The position numbers and the translations under genes are program-made. Below are positions 6,095-6,827 of a stretch of 6,827 nt of DNA, piece after piece. The notes under the pieces are model-generated. The model did no database searches, had not been told where the DNA came from, and saw nothing but the letters and a program-made list of their open reading frames with translations. Source of the stretch: Limisphaerales bacterium (GTDB taxonomy: Bacteria > Verrucomicrobiota > Verrucomicrobiia > Limisphaerales > UBA8199); the NCBI GenBank assembly GCA_025356925.1, contig JANXQE010000310.1:1-6827 (forward strand), in the 5' to 3' direction. Every line of letters starts with the position of its first letter. Position 1 is the first letter of the stretch.

Positions 6095-6827
6095 ATGAAA
6101 AAAAATGAGTTGAGGTGGTGGTGGTTCCTATTCGTTCTGTTGGCTCTGGCCAAGGCGGTCCGCGGCCAAACTCCGGCCCGCCCCCAACTGGACGTCCAAC
6201 CGGCGACAGCCCAGCAGCTCCGCTTTCAATGGACCTCAACCGCCACCAATTTCATGTTGGAGAGCACGGATGCCCTCGGAATCAGTGCCCAATGGCAGCC
6301 GGTGGGACCAGGGGCGGTCTTACCCAACAACCAGTTTACATTTAGCTTGCCGGTTGCCGTTCAAACCCGCTTTTTCCGCCTGCGCGCTGTCGCCCCGCCA
6401 ACGCCCACCACCGTATCCGAGACATCGCCTTCCCGTGGCGAATCCGGGGTGGCGGTGACGCGCCCCACGGTCGTACGTTTCACTGCGCCTCTGGCCCAGA
6501 GCAGCGTGGTTACTGAGGAGAACTTCTCCACGAGCTTCGGCGGCCGTCAGCTCCTGACGCGAGTTGAATTATCGGCCGACCGCAAAACGGCGACTTTGTT
6601 CTATCTGGAGAATATGCCTGCGGGCACGCGGGTAAACGTTCTATTCGACGGGACGGGCTTGTTGGATGAAACCGGTCAAGCAGTGGACGCGGATGGCGAC
6701 GGGGTTCCGGGCGGACAACTGTCTTTTTCCTTCGACACAGCCAATAACTCCGCGCTCCCAACCACGGCGGTTAGCGGCCACGTTTACGCCACCGAGGCCG
6801 TTCCCGATCTGGCGCACCCGGGCTCCT
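6095..6827 (+). CDS. Secreted modular protein with Big_5-like Ig domain, 3' end cut by the window edge
   Basis: The frame is open from 6095 to the right edge (244 codons), so the protein is incomplete. MKKNELRWWWFLFVLLALAKA is a Sec signal peptide with cleavage near 'AVRGQ' (21-25). Residues about 30-98 form a short module with 'FMLESTDAL', 'AQWQPV' and a closing 'FFRLRA', a layout I associate with secreted Verrucomicrobiota proteins. Residues about 124-216 resemble a Big_5 Ig-like domain: 'RPTVVRFTAPL', then 'LSADRKTATLFY', 'LPAGT'-like 'MPAGTRVNVLFDGTGLLD' and 'DADGDGVPGG', ending 'SFSFDT'. From 225 'TAVSGHVYATEAVP' suggests the start of a further carboxypeptidase-regulatory-like beta domain. 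Such proteins are usually large surface or secreted proteins. AAGAG at 6084-6088, six nt before the ATG, supports this start; an upstream in-frame ATG at 6068 would add nine residues. Divergent from the minus-strand cluster. Confidence 0.82.
   Translation, partial: MKKNELRWWWFLFVLLALAKAVRGQTPARPQLDVQPATAQQLRFQWTSTATNFMLESTDALGISAQWQPVGPGAVLPNNQFTFSLPVAVQTRFFRLRAVAPPTPTTVSETSPSRGESGVAVTRPTVVRFTAPLAQSSVVTEENFSTSFGGRQLLTRVELSADRKTATLFYLENMPAGTRVNVLFDGTGLLDETGQAVDADGDGVPGGQLSFSFDTANNSALPTTAVSGHVYATEAVPDLAHPGS

Noticed and set aside
5928..6239. Minus-strand frame of 103 codons across the divergent gap
   Set aside because: It covers the signal-peptide region of the plus-strand gene and the AT-rich promoter-like patch; the protein is low in complexity with no motif.

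Overview
The window looks like chromosomal DNA of a member of the Verrucomicrobiota, most likely near Pedosphaera-type soil bacteria, though a planctomycete-like relative cannot be excluded from sequence alone. The reasons are the style of the proteins: Tat-exported Gfo/Idh/MocA oxidoreductases, FG-GAP/VCBS proteins with 'WFENP' repeats, and a secreted protein whose N-terminal module ends in 'FFRLR' and is followed by a Big_5-like Ig domain. Other signs are fairly high G+C and poorly conserved Shine-Dalgarno sites. This placement is inference from family resemblance, not a search result.

Layout: four genes run leftward on the minus strand in the order 5532->4300, 4145->2637, 2609->744 and 733->1 (cut by the window edge). 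They encode a Tat-exported, probably (alpha/alpha)-barrel protein; a Tat-exported Gfo/Idh/MocA family dehydrogenase; a Sec-exported protein with a predicted TIM-barrel-like core and a C-terminal carbohydrate-binding-like module; and a Sec-exported FG-GAP repeat protein. The last three are tightly packed (27 bp and 10 bp gaps). The first is separated from the second by 154 bp that hold a REPIN/BIME-like pair of inverted palindromes with GTAG tails. A non-coding stretch of about 560 bp with several inverted repeats and promoter-like sequences separates this cluster from a divergent plus-strand gene (6095->end, cut). That gene encodes a modular secreted protein.

Taken together, the minus-strand genes look like a small cell-envelope carbohydrate-processing cluster: one or two glycan-active enzymes, an exported sugar or sugar-acid oxidoreductase, and a propeller-type binding protein. 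No substrate can be named from the sequence. Two of the four proteins (the 621 aa and the 410 aa ones) match no family I recognise with confidence and are the best candidates for undescribed biochemistry. No tRNA, rRNA, CRISPR, transposase or phage gene was seen.
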